From: Streptomyces huasconensis
GTDB taxonomy: Bacteria > Actinomycetota > Actinomycetes > Streptomycetales > Streptomycetaceae
DNA: 64,000 nt
Direction: 5' to 3'
NCBI GenBank assembly: GCA_004010275.1
Contig: RBWT01000006.1
Location: 1-64,000, forward strand
Within the stretch, counting starts at the first letter, position 1, and each line of letters begins with the position of its first letter. Positions 19,498 to 29,196 of the stretch are shown piece by piece. The position numbers were made by a program, and so were the translations under genes. Below the pieces are notes generated by a model. The model did no database searches. It was not told where the DNA came from and saw nothing but the letters and a program-made list of their open reading frames with translations.

Positions 19498-20292
19498 ATG
19501 ATGGGACCGGCACACTCACTGTCGGGAGCGGCGGCCTGGCTCGGAGTCGGCGCGGCTGCCGCAGCCGCGGGGCACACGATGCCCTGGCCGGTCCTCCTCG
19601 TAGGAGCCCTGATCTGTGCCGGGGCGGCGTTGGCACCCGACCTCGACCACAAGTCGGCCACCATCTCGCGCGCCTTCGGGCCGGTGTCTCGCGGGTTGTG
19701 CGAGATCGTCGACAAGCTCTCGTACGCCGTCTACAAGGCGACGCGCAAGCAGGGGGACCCGCGTCGCTCGGGCGGGCACCGCACGCTCACGCACACCTGG
19801 CTGTGGGCGGTGCTGATCGGAGCGGGGGCCTCGACCCTGGCGATATCCGGCGGGCGCTGGGCGGTCCTCGCGATCCTCTTCGTCCACATGGTGCTCGCCA
19901 TCGAAGGCCTGCTGTGGCGGGCCGCACGCGGATCGAGCAGCGATGTGCTGGTGTGGCTGCTCGCCGCGACGAGCGCCTGGATTCTCGCCGGGGTCCTCGA
20001 CAAGCCCGGCAACGGCTCGGACTGGCTGTTCACCGCACCTGGCCAGGAGTACCTGTGGCTCGGGCTGCCGATCGTGCTCGGAGCGCTGGTCCACGACCTC
20101 GGGGACGCCCTGACGGTCTCCGGGTGCCCGGTCCTGTGGCCCATTCCCATCGGGCGCAAGCGCTGGTATCCGGTCGGGCCCCCGAAGGCGCTGCGGTTCC
20201 GGGCCGGCAGCTGGGTCGAGCTGAAGGTGCTGATGCCGGTGTTCATGCTTCTCGGGGGAGTGGGCGGCGCGGCCGCGCTCAACGTCATCTGA
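19498..20292 (+). CDS. YdjM-like metal-dependent hydrolase, membrane protein
   Basis: About 264 residues. Conserved metal-ligand-type motifs are PAHSLSG at the N-terminus, APDLDHK, GGHRTLTHTWLW and GALVHDLGDALT, the pattern of the YdjM (DUF457) membrane hydrolase family. Hydrophobic segments at roughly residues 10-45, 100-150 and 165-190 give several membrane passes. The substrate is unknown; a phospholipid is possible. ATG codons at 19480 and 19498 are both in frame; 19498 is preferred because GGGGCGGG lies just upstream. It is divergent from the helicase. Confidence 0.82.
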   Translation: MMGPAHSLSGAAAWLGVGAAAAAAGHTMPWPVLLVGALICAGAALAPDLDHKSATISRAFGPVSRGLCEIVDKLSYAVYKATRKQGDPRRSGGHRTLTHTWLWAVLIGAGASTLAISGGRWAVLAILFVHMVLAIEGLLWRAARGSSSDVLVWLLAATSAWILAGVLDKPGNGSDWLFTAPGQEYLWLGLPIVLGALVHDLGDALTVSGCPVLWPIPIGRKRWYPVGPPKALRFRAGSWVELKVLMPVFMLLGGVGGAAALNVI

Positions 20293-20721
20293 GGGCTGGC
20301 CTTCGTACGAGGGAGGCACGCGCCAGTGGCCGGTGCGCCCCGGCCGGGTGGTGGCCCGGGGCCCTTCCGATGACTGCCGTGGTCTTGGGTGGCGCGTTGC
20401 TGTGCGTGAGGGGGCTGCTCGGAGCGGTCTCGACCGCACCGGAGGGGCCGACGGTGATCACATCGGGGGCGGCCGCCGCCGATCCCATCCATGCGGAGGC
20501 GTCCGCCCCTTCTCGTACATGGGCGGAGGGCCTTGCTCGGACCAGGGCGGGCGCTCCTGCCCAGGGCAAAACGATCAAGACGACCGGACCTGGTCGGGGC
20601 CGGGTGGCTGAGCCTGGTTCCGGCGCGAAGGCTGCGGCTCCGCTCACGCCGGGTCCGCTCACGCCGGGTCCGTCCATGCCGGGGCCGTGGTGCTCGCCGC
20701 CTGCGGGGCGGCCCGCTCTGG
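20293..20721. other. Low-complexity intergenic region with 15-bp direct repeats
   Basis: About 430 bases between the YdjM-like gene and the convergent ABC gene. It contains two identical 15-bp units (ctcacgccgggtccg at 20643-20657 and 20658-20672), a third degenerate copy (20673-20687), and a weak GC hairpin at 20328-20345 that might end the upstream transcript. No gene is supported; the open frames across it are chance GC frames. Confidence 0.45.
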
Positions 20722-22539
20722 TCATGCCGGAACCGCGGCGCTCGCCCCCTTCGGGGCAGCTCCTATCCGTGCCAGGAACCGCCACAGCGCCGCGTACGCG
20801 CCGTCGGCGGAGACCAGCTCGTCATGGCTGCCGAGTTCGCTGATCCGGCCGTTCTCGACCACCGCGATGACGTCCGCGTCATGCGCGGTGTGCAGGCGGT
20901 GGGCGATCGCCACGACCGTGCGGCCGTCCAGGACGCGGGCGAGCGAGCGCTCCAAGTGCCGCGCGGCCCGGCGAGCAGCGAGGTCGCCTCGTCCAGGACC
21001 AACGTGTGCGGATCGGCGAGCACGAGACGCGCCAGCGCGATCTGCTGCGCTTGCGCGGGAGTGAGCGAGAACCCACCGGAGCCGACCTCGGTGTCCAGCC
21101 CTTCGTCGAGGCCACGCGCCCAGTCGGCCGCGTCGACCGCGCCCAGCGCCGCCCACAGCTCGGGGTCCCGCGCTCCGGTCCGCGCAAGGAGGAGGTTGTC
21201 GCGCAGGGAGCCGACAAAGACGTGATGCTCCTGGTTGACCAGGGCCACGTGGGAGCGCACCTCCTCGGCGGGCATCGCCGACAGAGCGGCGCCGCCCAGT
21301 GTGACCTGGCCGGTACGGGGTCCGTTGATGCGGCGAGCAGTCGGCCCAGCGTCGACTTCCCCGCACCCGACGGGCCGACCAGGGCGACGCGCGAACCGGG
21401 CTCGACGGCGAGGGACACCTCGCGCAGGACGTCGACGCCCGCGCGGTAGCCGAAGTGCACGTCGTCCGCGAGGACGCGGTGCCCCTCCGGGACGACGGAG
21501 GCGTCGCCCGCGTCCGGCTCGATGTCACGCACGCCGACGAGCCGGGCCAGCGACACCTGGGCCACTTGCAGCTCGTCGTACCAGCGCAGGATGATCCCCA
21601 GCGGATCGACGAGCATCTGAGAGATGAGCACGCCCGTGGTCAGCTGTCCGACGCTGATCCAGCCCTGGAGGACGAAGACTCCGCCGATCATCAGAGTGGA
21701 ACAGAGCACGGTGGTGTGGGTGAGGTTGATCGCGGGGAAGAGCACCGACCGCAGATAGAGGGTGTAGCGCTCCCAGGCGGTCCACTCCTTGATGCGGCGT
21801 TCCGAGAGTTCGATGCGGCGCTCGCCGAGCCGGTGGGCCTCGATGGTGCGCCCGGCGTCGACGGTCTCGGCGAGGGCCGCGGACCACGGCGGCGTATCCG
21901 GCGGCCTCCGAGCGGTATGCGGCGGCGCCCGCTTGAAGTACCAGCGGCAGCCCACGACGAGGAGCGGCACGGCGACGAGGACCGCCGGCGCCAGCGGCGG
22001 CGCGGTCACGACGAGCCCGCCGAGAGCAGAACCACCCACACCACGCCGATCGCGAGCTGCGGCACGGCCTCGCGCATCGCGTTGGCCAGACGGTCGATGT
22101 CCGTGGTGATCCGGGACAGCAGATCGCCCGTCCCGGCCCGTTCCAGGACTCCCGGCGGCAGGCCGACGGACCGTACGAGGAAGTCCTCCCGCAGGTCGGC
22201 CAGCATCCGCTCGCCGAGCATCGCACCACGCAGCCGCACCTCCCGTACGAAGAAGGCCTGCACCAGGAGTGCGAGGGCGAACAGGGCGATGGTGCGCTCC
22301 AGGTGCAGGTCCCGGGCGTCGGCCGAGACCTTCTCCACGAGGTCGCCCAAGAGATAAGGACCGGCCATCGAGGCGATCACGGCGAGCGTGTTCACCGCGA
22401 TGAGCAGGGCGAAGGCCTTGCGGTGGCGTCGGAACAGCTCGCGGACGTAGGCGCGCACGGTCGCGCTCGCGCCGACGGGCAGGGTCTCCGCGGTCGTGGG
22501 GGCCGCCGGGTCGTACTCCGGGGGCGCGAGGCCGATCAT
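20722..22539 (-). CDS. ABC exporter half-transporter, second subunit (about five frameshifts)
   Basis: About 605 residues after repair: an N-terminal membrane domain ([35 protein letters not shown] and others), then an ATPase with Walker [11 protein letters not shown]-loop [11 protein letters not shown] and Walker [10 protein letters not shown]. The signature is LTPAQ rather than LSGGQ. Frames change near 20970, 21330, 21890, 21925 and 22015. It overlaps the upstream subunit gene by 4 bp (ATGA). The two form a heterodimeric exporter in which this subunit supplies the intact P-loop and its partner the intact signature. The substrate is unknown. Confidence 0.8.
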
Positions 22540-24590
22540 GCCGTCTCCTCGATGTCGAAATGTGCGAAGGCGCCGACGCCGGCGCGCTCCTCATGGGTCT
22601 CGCGGGTCACGACCGCGCGGTACCGCGGTTCGCTGTGCAGCAGTTCGCGGTGCGTGCCCACCGCAGATACTTCGCCGTCGGAGAGGAAGACGACGTGTTC
22701 GGCGCGGTCCAGGAGCAGCGGGGACGAGGTGAGCAGCACGGTGGTGCGTCCGGTCCGAAGGCTGCGGACCCCGTCGCCGATCCGGGCCTCGGTGTGCGAG
22801 TCGACGGCGGAGGTCGGCTCGTCGAGCACCAGTGCTTCGGGGTCGGTGACCAGGGAGCGGGCCAGAGCGAGGCGTTGGCGTTGCCCGCCGGAGAGGGAGC
22901 GGCCGCGTTCCGTGAGGTGGGCGGACATCGGGTCGTCGTCCACCGATGCCTGGGCCAGCGCGTCCAGGACATCCGCGCACTGCGCCGCCGCGAGTGCTTC
23001 TTCGGGGGTGACGGCACCGGAAGCGGGTACGTCGAGGAGCGCGCGGAGTGTCCCGGAGAGAAGCACGGGGTCCTTGTCCTGGACCAGGACGGCGGCGCGA
23101 GCCTCTGACAGGGGCAGGTCATCGAGCGCCACGGCTCCAAGGCGTACGGACGGCAGGCCCGCGGCGTCCTCGAACGCGGGGTGGCCGCCGAGACGTTCGG
23201 CGAGCCGTCCTGCCTCGTCCGGGTCGCCGCAGACCACGGCGGTCAGGCGACCGGCCGGGGCGAGAAGCCCTGTCACAGGGTCGTACAGGTCACCGGTGGG
23301 ACGAGCACCGCCCGTCCAGGCATGCTCGGCAGCGTCCGCAACCGCGCTCCCTGAACTGCGGACGCCGTTTGGCGGCACCTCCGAGCCGCGGCCGCCGGTT
23401 GGCGGCACCTCCGCATCTCGGGCTCCGCTCGGCGGGACCGCCGACTCTCGGACTCCGGTCGGCGGGACCCCCCGAGGCCCCGGTCGGCGGCTCGGACGCG
23501 GGCGATGCGGCTTCTCGGCCTGGTCTGCGGTACGTGGGTTCGGGGTCGTACGAGAGCCCGGGGTCGCGGACTGCGGCACAGCAGCGGGCTTCGCCGTCCG
23601 CTCCAGCGACAGGACCCGTGCGGCCCGCTTCGCGGAGGGGCGTGAGAAGGAGTACGCCATGGCGATCTCCTCGAAGTGCCGCAGCGGATAGTTGAGCATC
23701 ATCACCGCGCTGTAGACGGTGACCAGTTCGCCGACGGTGATCCGGCCCTCGCGGGCCAGGTGCACGCCGTGCCAGACGACCGCGATGAGCAGCAGGCCCG
23801 GCATCAGGACCTGGATCGCCGAGATCGCGGCCCACATCCGGGCGCTGCGTACCGCCGCCACGCGGACCTCCTGCGAGGCGCGGCGGTAGCGGTCGAGGAA
23901 GAGTTCCTCGCCGCCGATGCCGCGCAGCACGCGCAGTCCGGCGACGGTGTCCGACGCCAGTTCGGTGGCCCGCCCCGCCTTCTCGCGCTGGAAGTCGGCC
24001 CGGCTCGTCGCGCGGGGAAGCAGGGGGAGCACGGCGAAAGCGAGCACCGGGATGCCCACGGCGACGACGACACCGAGCGCGGGCTGGTAGACGAGGAGGC
24101 CGACGCAGACCAGGACGACCGTGGAGGCCGCCGCCGCGAACCGGGACAGCGCCTCCACGAACCAACCGATTTTCTCGACGTCACCAGTGGAGACGGCGAC
24201 GACTTCACCGGCCGCCACCCGTCGGGTGAGCGCGGAGCCGAGCCGGGCGGTCTTGCGCGCGAGGAGTTGTTGCACCCGGGCTGAGGTCGTCACCCAGTTG
24301 GTCACCGCTGTGCGGTGGAGCATCGTGTCGCCCAGGGCGATGGCCACCCCGAGCAGACCGATCAGCGCGCCCGTGAGGGCGAGCCGAGCGCCGGACCGGT
24401 CGAGCACGGCCTGGACGGCGACGCCGACCGCGTACGGCAGGCCCGCGATGGAGCCGAAGTGCAGCAGGCCCCAGGCGAGGGCCTTGAGCTGCCCCCCGAG
24501 CTGGTTCCGGCCCAGCCAGAGCAGGAAGCGCGGACCTGACCGGGCGTCGGGGAGGCCGGGGTCGGAGTACGGAAGATCGCGAATCTGCAT
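22536..24590 (-). CDS. ABC exporter half-transporter with degenerate P-loop
   Basis: Protein of 684 residues from the ATG at 24590 ([10 protein letters not shown]). The six-helix membrane domain spans about residues 20-320. A long Pro-rich linker (about 345-425) with 10-residue repeats is unusual for the family. The ATPase has [16 protein letters not shown] and [12 protein letters not shown] intact, but the Walker A position reads [18 protein letters not shown], with no GKS/T. It cannot hydrolyse ATP at its own P-loop, and pairs with the downstream overlapping subunit, whose defects are complementary. The frame is intact, which argues that the P-loop loss is real. Confidence 0.87.
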   Translation of the reverse strand: MQIRDLPYSDPGLPDARSGPRFLLWLGRNQLGGQLKALAWGLLHFGSIAGLPYAVGVAVQAVLDRSGARLALTGALIGLLGVAIALGDTMLHRTAVTNWVTTSARVQQLLARKTARLGSALTRRVAAGEVVAVSTGDVEKIGWFVEALSRFAAAASTVVLVCVGLLVYQPALGVVVAVGIPVLAFAVLPLLPRATSRADFQREKAGRATELASDTVAGLRVLRGIGGEELFLDRYRRASQEVRVAAVRSARMWAAISAIQVLMPGLLLIAVVWHGVHLAREGRITVGELVTVYSAVMMLNYPLRHFEEIAMAYSFSRPSAKRAARVLSLERTAKPAAVPQSATPGSRTTPNPRTADQAEKPHRPRPSRRPGPRGVPPTGVRESAVPPSGARDAEVPPTGGRGSEVPPNGVRSSGSAVADAAEHAWTGGARPTGDLYDPVTGLLAPAGRLTAVVCGDPDEAGRLAERLGGHPAFEDAAGLPSVRLGAVALDDLPLSEARAAVLVQDKDPVLLSGTLRALLDVPASGAVTPEEALAAAQCADVLDALAQASVDDDPMSAHLTERGRSLSGGQRQRLALARSLVTDPEALVLDEPTSAVDSHTEARIGDGVRSLRTGRTTVLLTSSPLLLDRAEHVVFLSDGEVSAVGTHRELLHSEPRYRAVVTRETHEERAGVGAFAHFDIEETA
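23350..23469 (-). repeat. Four 30-bp coding repeats in the ABC linker
   Basis: In-frame degenerate units encode [30 protein letters not shown] and PPNGVRSSG, four copies of a PPxGxRxxxV decapeptide between the membrane and ATPase domains. They probably arose by slippage and form a flexible linker. Confidence 0.75.
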
Positions 24591-24904
24591 GACGTCCCAG
24601 GACTCGGTGCGGCGGCGCCGTCGGCTCCACGGACATCGGACTCGGCGCGACAGCGCATGGGTGCAGTGCACGTGCGGGTGCAGGCGCGGGTGCGGATGCA
24701 GTGCAGGGCAGGTGCAAGTCAGGCGCGATCGCGGTCAAGCCGAGGGTCGGGAGGAGCAGGCGGCGGTAACAAACCGTGAAAGGTTCGCCTCGGACGGAGG
24801 CACGAAGCAAACGATTTTCCGTCCCGGGGTAAAGAATCGGTCCGTCTTCGAGGGCGACGCAAGGCTGGACGAGGGAAGGGTGGGCCAGGTGCGACCATGG
24901 AAGG
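24591..24904. other. Intergenic region with short GC-rich reiterations
   Basis: About 314 bases between divergent genes, so it should hold promoters for the ABC operon and for the L,D-transpeptidase. From about 24657 to 24725 it is a degenerate hexamer-like run (gtgcgg/gtgcag/gatgca). Bases 24770-24850 are less GC-rich (aacaaaccgtgaaagg, aaacgattttcc, ggggtaaagaatcgg) and are the likely promoter/leader of the transpeptidase gene. No known riboswitch class was recognised. Confidence 0.4.
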
Positions 24905-25659
24905 ATGCGGATAGCCGGTGCGGTGCGAATGGTGGTCGCGGCAGCGGCCTGCGGTGTCCTTCTCACGTCCTGCGGAAGCGGGGACGGGAGTTCGGGGAAG
25001 AACGACGGTGCCGACGCCGGGCGCAAGGGGGCGGGCGGCGCGGGGAGCGACCGTGGCCGGGCCGCCGACCTCAAGCGCATCCCGGAGGTGGGTGATCGCC
25101 TCCAGTCGAAGATCCCGAAGGACTCGCGGCAGGTTGTCGCGGTCTACGGCGAGGACGAGGACTCGGCGAAGTCGACCGTCGTCCTCTACACGAAGTCGGG
25201 GAAGGCGGACGCCACCTGGGAGAAGAAGCGCAGCTGGCCCGCGCACAATGGCAAGAAGGGCTGGACCACCGACCACCACGAGAACGACAAGCGCAGCCCC
25301 GTCGGCGTCTTCACGCTCACCGACGCGGGCGGTGTCCTCGCGGGCCCGGACGCCAAGCTCCCGTACACCAAGTCGGACTCCATGCAGGCCCCCCACTATT
25401 GGCCCAAGACGCACTGGCACGACTTCGACTACGTCATCGCCATCGACTACAACCGCGCCAAGGGGACCCCGCCGAACGACCCGACGCGTCCCCAGGGTCA
25501 GGCCAAGGGCGCAGCATCTGGCTGCACATGGACCATGGCAGTGGCACGTCGGGCTGCGTGAGCCTGTCCAAGTCGGGCATGCAGCACCTGCTGCGCACGC
25601 TGGACCCGAAGCAGCACCCGGTCGTGGTGATGGGGGACAAGGCGAACCTCAAGGCGTAG
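24905..25659 (+). CDS. L,D-transpeptidase (YkuD) lipoprotein (one frameshift)
   Basis: About 251 residues after repair. The N-terminus is a lipoprotein signal (MVVAAAACGVLLTSCGSG; lipobox LTSC). The C-terminal YkuD domain has the active-site segment HMDHGSGTSGCVSL, with the catalytic Cys and upstream His. The frame breaks near 25505: inserting one G (ggcgcagc to ggcggcagc) restores AKGGSIWLHMDH. The enzyme would form 3-3 peptidoglycan cross-links or act as a carboxypeptidase outside the membrane. A poly-Gly/Asp linker follows the lipobox. It has its own promoter region. Confidence 0.85.
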
Positions 25660-25755
25660 AGGCCGCGTCCCTTCCGGGTGCGCTCGGGGCCTCACAGCCT
25701 CACGCCGCGTAGAGGGCCCATTGCGATGATCGGCGACTGGCCATAGAAATCCCCC

Positions 25756-27450
25756 ATGAGAAGACAGGTCATGTCCATGCTCGTGGGGATGGCTCTCGCC
25801 GCGAGCACGCTCGTCGGCGCGGGCCAGGCCGCAGCCGCGCCCCTCTCCGCACCTGCCCCCGCACCCCCGCCCGAGTTCGGGACGGACTGGCACGACCCGG
25901 TGACAGCCGCGCCCCCGGTCTCCAAGCCGCGCACCAAGGCCTGCGAAGTGAGCGTCGCCGAGGCGAAGTTCAAGGACTTCACGCCGTACGAGGGTGACTA
26001 CGCGCCGCCCCGTGGTTGCGGCGACCGCTGGGGGAAGGTGGTGCTGCGGCTGGACGGCAAGGTGAAGGGGCGGCAGTACGACCGTCTCGGCTACCTGCGC
26101 GTCGGCGGCGTAGAAATGTTCCGCACATCCACGCCGCAGCCGTCCCCCGAGGGCATCAGCTGGTCCGTGGAGAAGGATGTCACCCGGTACAGCGAGACGT
26201 TGAGCCGCGAGCAGCGGATCGAGATGCTCATCGGCAACGTCGTCAACGACACGTACACCGGAGTCATCGACGTCAAGGTCACGCTGACGTTCTACGCGCG
26301 GAAGAAGGGTGCTGACGCGCGGGAAAAGAGCGCTGACGCGCGGGAAAGAAGCGCTGACGGGCGGGAGAAGGGCGCCTCTGGGCGCACCTCTGGGTGGACG
26401 ACACCCGACCGTGTCCTTCCGCTTGGTGACGGCACGACGCTCACCACGCCGCGCAACAGCGAACGCATCGTCGCAGAGGTCTACGCGACCGGCTCCGGAG
26501 GCGGCTGCGAAGAGTACTGGTACATGACAGTTCCCGACGCGGTGCCCTACTCCTGCAAGGCGGACAACGGCCCCTACCGCGAGGTGCAGGTCAAGGTGGA
26601 CGGCCAACTGGCGGGCATCGCCGCGCCGTTCCCGACCGTGTGGACCGGCGGCTGGTCCAACCCCTTCCTCTGGTACGTGATCCCGGGCCCGCGAGCCTTC
26701 GACGTCAAGCCCATCGAGTACGACCTGACGCCCTTCGCGGGCATCCTCAACGACGGCCGCCCGCATGAGGTGGAGGTCTCCGTCGTCGGCGTCCCGAAGG
26801 CGCAGACGGGCTGGAGCACCCCGGTCAACGTCCTGGTCTGGCAGGACGAGAAGAGTGAGCGCGTCACGGGCAAGCTGACCCGGCACACGGAGGGCGCCCT
26901 CTCGAACAAGTCGACGCACACGCCGGGTTCAGGAGAGACCCCGCACCGGCTCGACACCAAGGGCGGCCACCGCTTGAGCGTCTCCGGGCATGTGAACACC
27001 TCGCACGGCCGTGTGACCACGACCGTGACGCGCACCCTCGCCAATACGTCCGTGCACCAATGGACCGAGGGGGAGGCCGTGGACGCGCTCGAAGCTACCT
27101 GGACCGACCGCGAGACGGTCACGACCGGTGGCCGGTCGGTGCGCACCGATCGGACGTACACGATGGACGGCACCACGACGCTCGGCGCCGATGACCGACT
27201 GCGCACCGAGATTTCCCTCGACGACCGTGCCGAGAGCGTCAGGACCCACGGCGGCCGACGGGTCGGACGGACGGTGACCGACGACCGGTACGACGGGGAC
27301 GCCTCCTACCTCACCAACGTCCCGCGCGAGGAACGGCACGCGGTGGGCACCTCGCGTGAGCGCTACCGTCAGTTCGGCGACGGTGGCTGTCACGACCGCA
27401 CCTTGGCCACCGTCCAGGGGATTTTGACGGAGGACCGCCTGCGCTGCTGA
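25756..27450 (+). CDS. Secreted PNGase-A-like peptide-N4-asparagine amidase
   Basis: Protein of 564 residues with a classical signal peptide (MSMLVGMALAASTLVGAGQAAAA). The region KVVLRLDGKVKGRQYDRLGYLRVGGVEMFRTSTPQPSPEG, here described by its core RVGGVEMFRTSTPQP near residue 115, and later VWTGGWSNPFLWYVIPG and IEYDLTPFAGILNDGRPHEV match the PNGase A family (PF12222), which cleaves N-glycans from glycoproteins. An insertion of three 7-residue repeats (about residues 186-206) lies in the catalytic part. It is convergent with the GH109 gene, so the pair may serve glycoprotein use. The frame is intact. Confidence 0.82.
   Translation: MRRQVMSMLVGMALAASTLVGAGQAAAAPLSAPAPAPPPEFGTDWHDPVTAAPPVSKPRTKACEVSVAEAKFKDFTPYEGDYAPPRGCGDRWGKVVLRLDGKVKGRQYDRLGYLRVGGVEMFRTSTPQPSPEGISWSVEKDVTRYSETLSREQRIEMLIGNVVNDTYTGVIDVKVTLTFYARKKGADAREKSADARERSADGREKGASGRTSGWTTPDRVLPLGDGTTLTTPRNSERIVAEVYATGSGGGCEEYWYMTVPDAVPYSCKADNGPYREVQVKVDGQLAGIAAPFPTVWTGGWSNPFLWYVIPGPRAFDVKPIEYDLTPFAGILNDGRPHEVEVSVVGVPKAQTGWSTPVNVLVWQDEKSERVTGKLTRHTEGALSNKSTHTPGSGETPHRLDTKGGHRLSVSGHVNTSHGRVTTTVTRTLANTSVHQWTEGEAVDALEATWTDRETVTTGGRSVRTDRTYTMDGTTTLGADDRLRTEISLDDRAESVRTHGGRRVGRTVTDDRYDGDASYLTNVPREERHAVGTSRERYRQFGDGGCHDRTLATVQGILTEDRLRC
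26311..26373 (+). repeat. Three 21-bp coding repeats in the PNGase-A-like gene
   Basis: In-frame units beginning gctgacgcgcgggaaaagagc encode ADAREKS, ADARERS and ADGREKG. They form a charged insertion, probably a surface loop, and look like recent slippage duplication. Confidence 0.75.
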
Positions 27451-27459
27451 GGTCCGCAA

Positions 27460-27530
27460 GCGGGGGGCGGTTCGGAGCACGATCCAAGGCTGGTGGTTGA
27501 CATGAGCGCCCGCGCCCGAACCCGCCCCCC
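27460..27530. terminator. Imperfect inverted repeat between convergent genes
   Basis: gcggggggcggttcgg (from 27460) and cccgaacccgcccccc (27515-27530) can pair with one bulge across a loop of about 40 bases. The position between the convergent PNGase-A-like and GH109 genes fits a shared terminator. The long loop makes this uncertain. Confidence 0.4.
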
Positions 27531-27539
27531 TGCTGCTCG

Positions 27540-29040
27540 CTACGCCTCCGGCTTCACCTGCGGCTTCGGTGAGTCCATCCCCGGACGCGCCTTCTTCCAC
27601 AGTCCGCGCGTGAAGTCGGGGATCGCTTGCGGCGCGCCCTTCGCCTTGATCGAGAGGTGGCTCAGCGGCACGGGTGCCGTCCATGTCGCGGCGTCGTACA
27701 CGTCGAAGTCCGGGACGAGGCCGAGCTGCATGGTCTGCATCAGGCGGAAGATCATGATGTAGTCCATGCCGCCGTGGCCGCCGGGCGGGTTGGCGTGTTC
27801 CTTCCAGAGCCAGTGGTCGAAGTCGGCGTACTTGGAGAAGTCGGCCCACTTGTCGTCCGTGTGGTCCGGCTCGATGTAGATGCGCGGCGGGTAGTCCTCG
27901 AAGACGCCCTTGGTGCCGCCGAGGCTGTTGATGCGGCTATAGGGGTGGGGCGTGGAGACGTCGTGCTCCAAGCGAATCACCCGCCCCTTCGCCGTCTGTA
28001 CGAGGCTGATGGTGCGGTCGCTCTCGATGTACGTCTCCTTCCAGCTCGGGTCACCGGGTGGCATGTGCGCCCTGCGGTACTCGGCCAGGCCCAGGGCGGG
28101 CGTGCCGAAGCTGGATATGTGCGTGACGCGGTCACCGCGGTTGACGTCCATGTAGTTGGCGACCGGGCCGAAGCCGTGGTTGGGGTAGAGGTCACCGCGC
28201 AGCCGCGTGTGCCACAGGCGGCGCCACGGGCCCTCGTAGTAGTCGGGGTCGAACATCAGGCCGCGCAAATCATGGTTGTAGGCGCCGGCGCCGTGCAGCA
28301 GCTCGCCGAATTTGCCCGCGTGCGCCATGCGCAGGACACGCATCTCGTTCTTGCCGTAACAGCAGTTCTCCAGCTGCATGCAGTGTCGGCGGGTCTGCTC
28401 CGAGAGGTCGACCAGCTCCCACAGCTCGTCCAGACGCATGGCGAGGGGACACTCCACCCCTACATGCTTGCCGTTCAGCATCGCCGCCTTGCAGATGGCG
28501 AAGTGGGAGTCCCAGGGTGTCGCCACGTACACGAAGTCGATGTCCCCGCGCTTGCACAGGTTCTCGTAGTCGTCCTCGCCCTTGGTGTACGTCGCCGGGG
28601 CCGGCTGGCCCGCGGCGGTGACCTTCTTCGCCGCCGCCGCGGTCTTCTCCTTGACCGGGTCGCAGAGCGCCACGACGCGCACGCCCGGAATCGCGAGGAA
28701 CAGGTCGATCATGGAGCCGCCGCGGTTGCCGAGGCCGACGATCCCGACCCGCACGTTGGAGCGGCGCTGGAACGGCACTCCGATCATCGTCCGGCCCTTG
28801 CGGGCGGGCGCCTGGGCGGTCGTGTCCGCGGCCTCTGCGGGTGCGGCGCCCGGGGCGTCGGCGTGCGCCGTGCCGGCCCGCGAAGGCGCCGAGCCCGAGC
28901 CCCGCCCCGGCGAGCCCCGCCGTGCGCAGCACCGTACGGCGTGAACGGCCGTCTCCCGGCGAGCCGGTGGCGCCTTCGTCAGGGGTGATGCCGTCAGGGG
29001 TGACGCCGTCAGGAGTCGGTGTCGCGTTCTCGTCGTGCAT
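27540..29040 (-). CDS. Tat-exported GH109-type glycosidase, Gfo/Idh/MocA fold (one frameshift)
   Basis: About 500 residues after repair. The N-terminus has a Tat signal ([22 protein letters not shown]). The Rossmann motif is [15 protein letters not shown]; the segments [38 protein letters not shown] and [21 protein letters not shown] are close to the GH109 alpha-N-acetylgalactosaminidase family, which uses NAD+ in an oxidation-elimination mechanism. The frame breaks near 28885, where one lost base separates LGAFAG from [11 protein letters not shown]. The start ATG has GGAGG 4 bases upstream. A DasR-box-like palindrome sits just upstream, fitting control by amino-sugar supply. The leader also has a repeated TPDG stretch. 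Confidence 0.83.
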
Positions 29041-29063
29041 CGGACCTCCGTAGCTGTATGTCG

Positions 29064-29079
29064 GGTGGTCTCTACCACT
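29064..29079 (-). promoter_or_regulatory. DasR-responsive element (dre)-like palindrome
   Basis: GGTGGTCTCTACCACT matches the published dre consensus AGTGGTCTAGACCACT at 13 of 16 positions, keeping both TGGTCT and ACCA halves. It lies 24 bases upstream of the GH109 start codon, over or next to the promoter. DasR is the GntR-type amino-sugar repressor of Streptomyces, so control of an N-acetylgalactosaminidase makes sense. The protein itself is not in this window. Confidence 0.55.
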
Positions 29080-29196
29080 GGGGCGGAAGCCACCCTGATG
29101 GGGCTACGGCGGGGATGCAAGAGGCTGAAGTGGTCGGGGACTTGGATTTCCTTGCGGCGACGGAAAGCGGGCGGCGGAGCTGAACGGGGGGCGCTT

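Noticed and set aside
16503..20843. A plus-strand open frame of about 1,446 codons opposite tesB and the helicase
   Set aside because: It is the antisense of strongly conserved genes; its sequence is Arg/Gly/Ala-rich with no domain, typical of high-GC shadow frames.
22536..24590. Treating the P-loop-less ABC gene as a pseudogene
   Set aside because: The frame is intact and the partner has the complementary signature defect, so asymmetric function explains it better.
24591..24904. A c-di-AMP riboswitch in front of the cell-wall gene
   Set aside because: The conserved core elements of that class could not be found in the leader.
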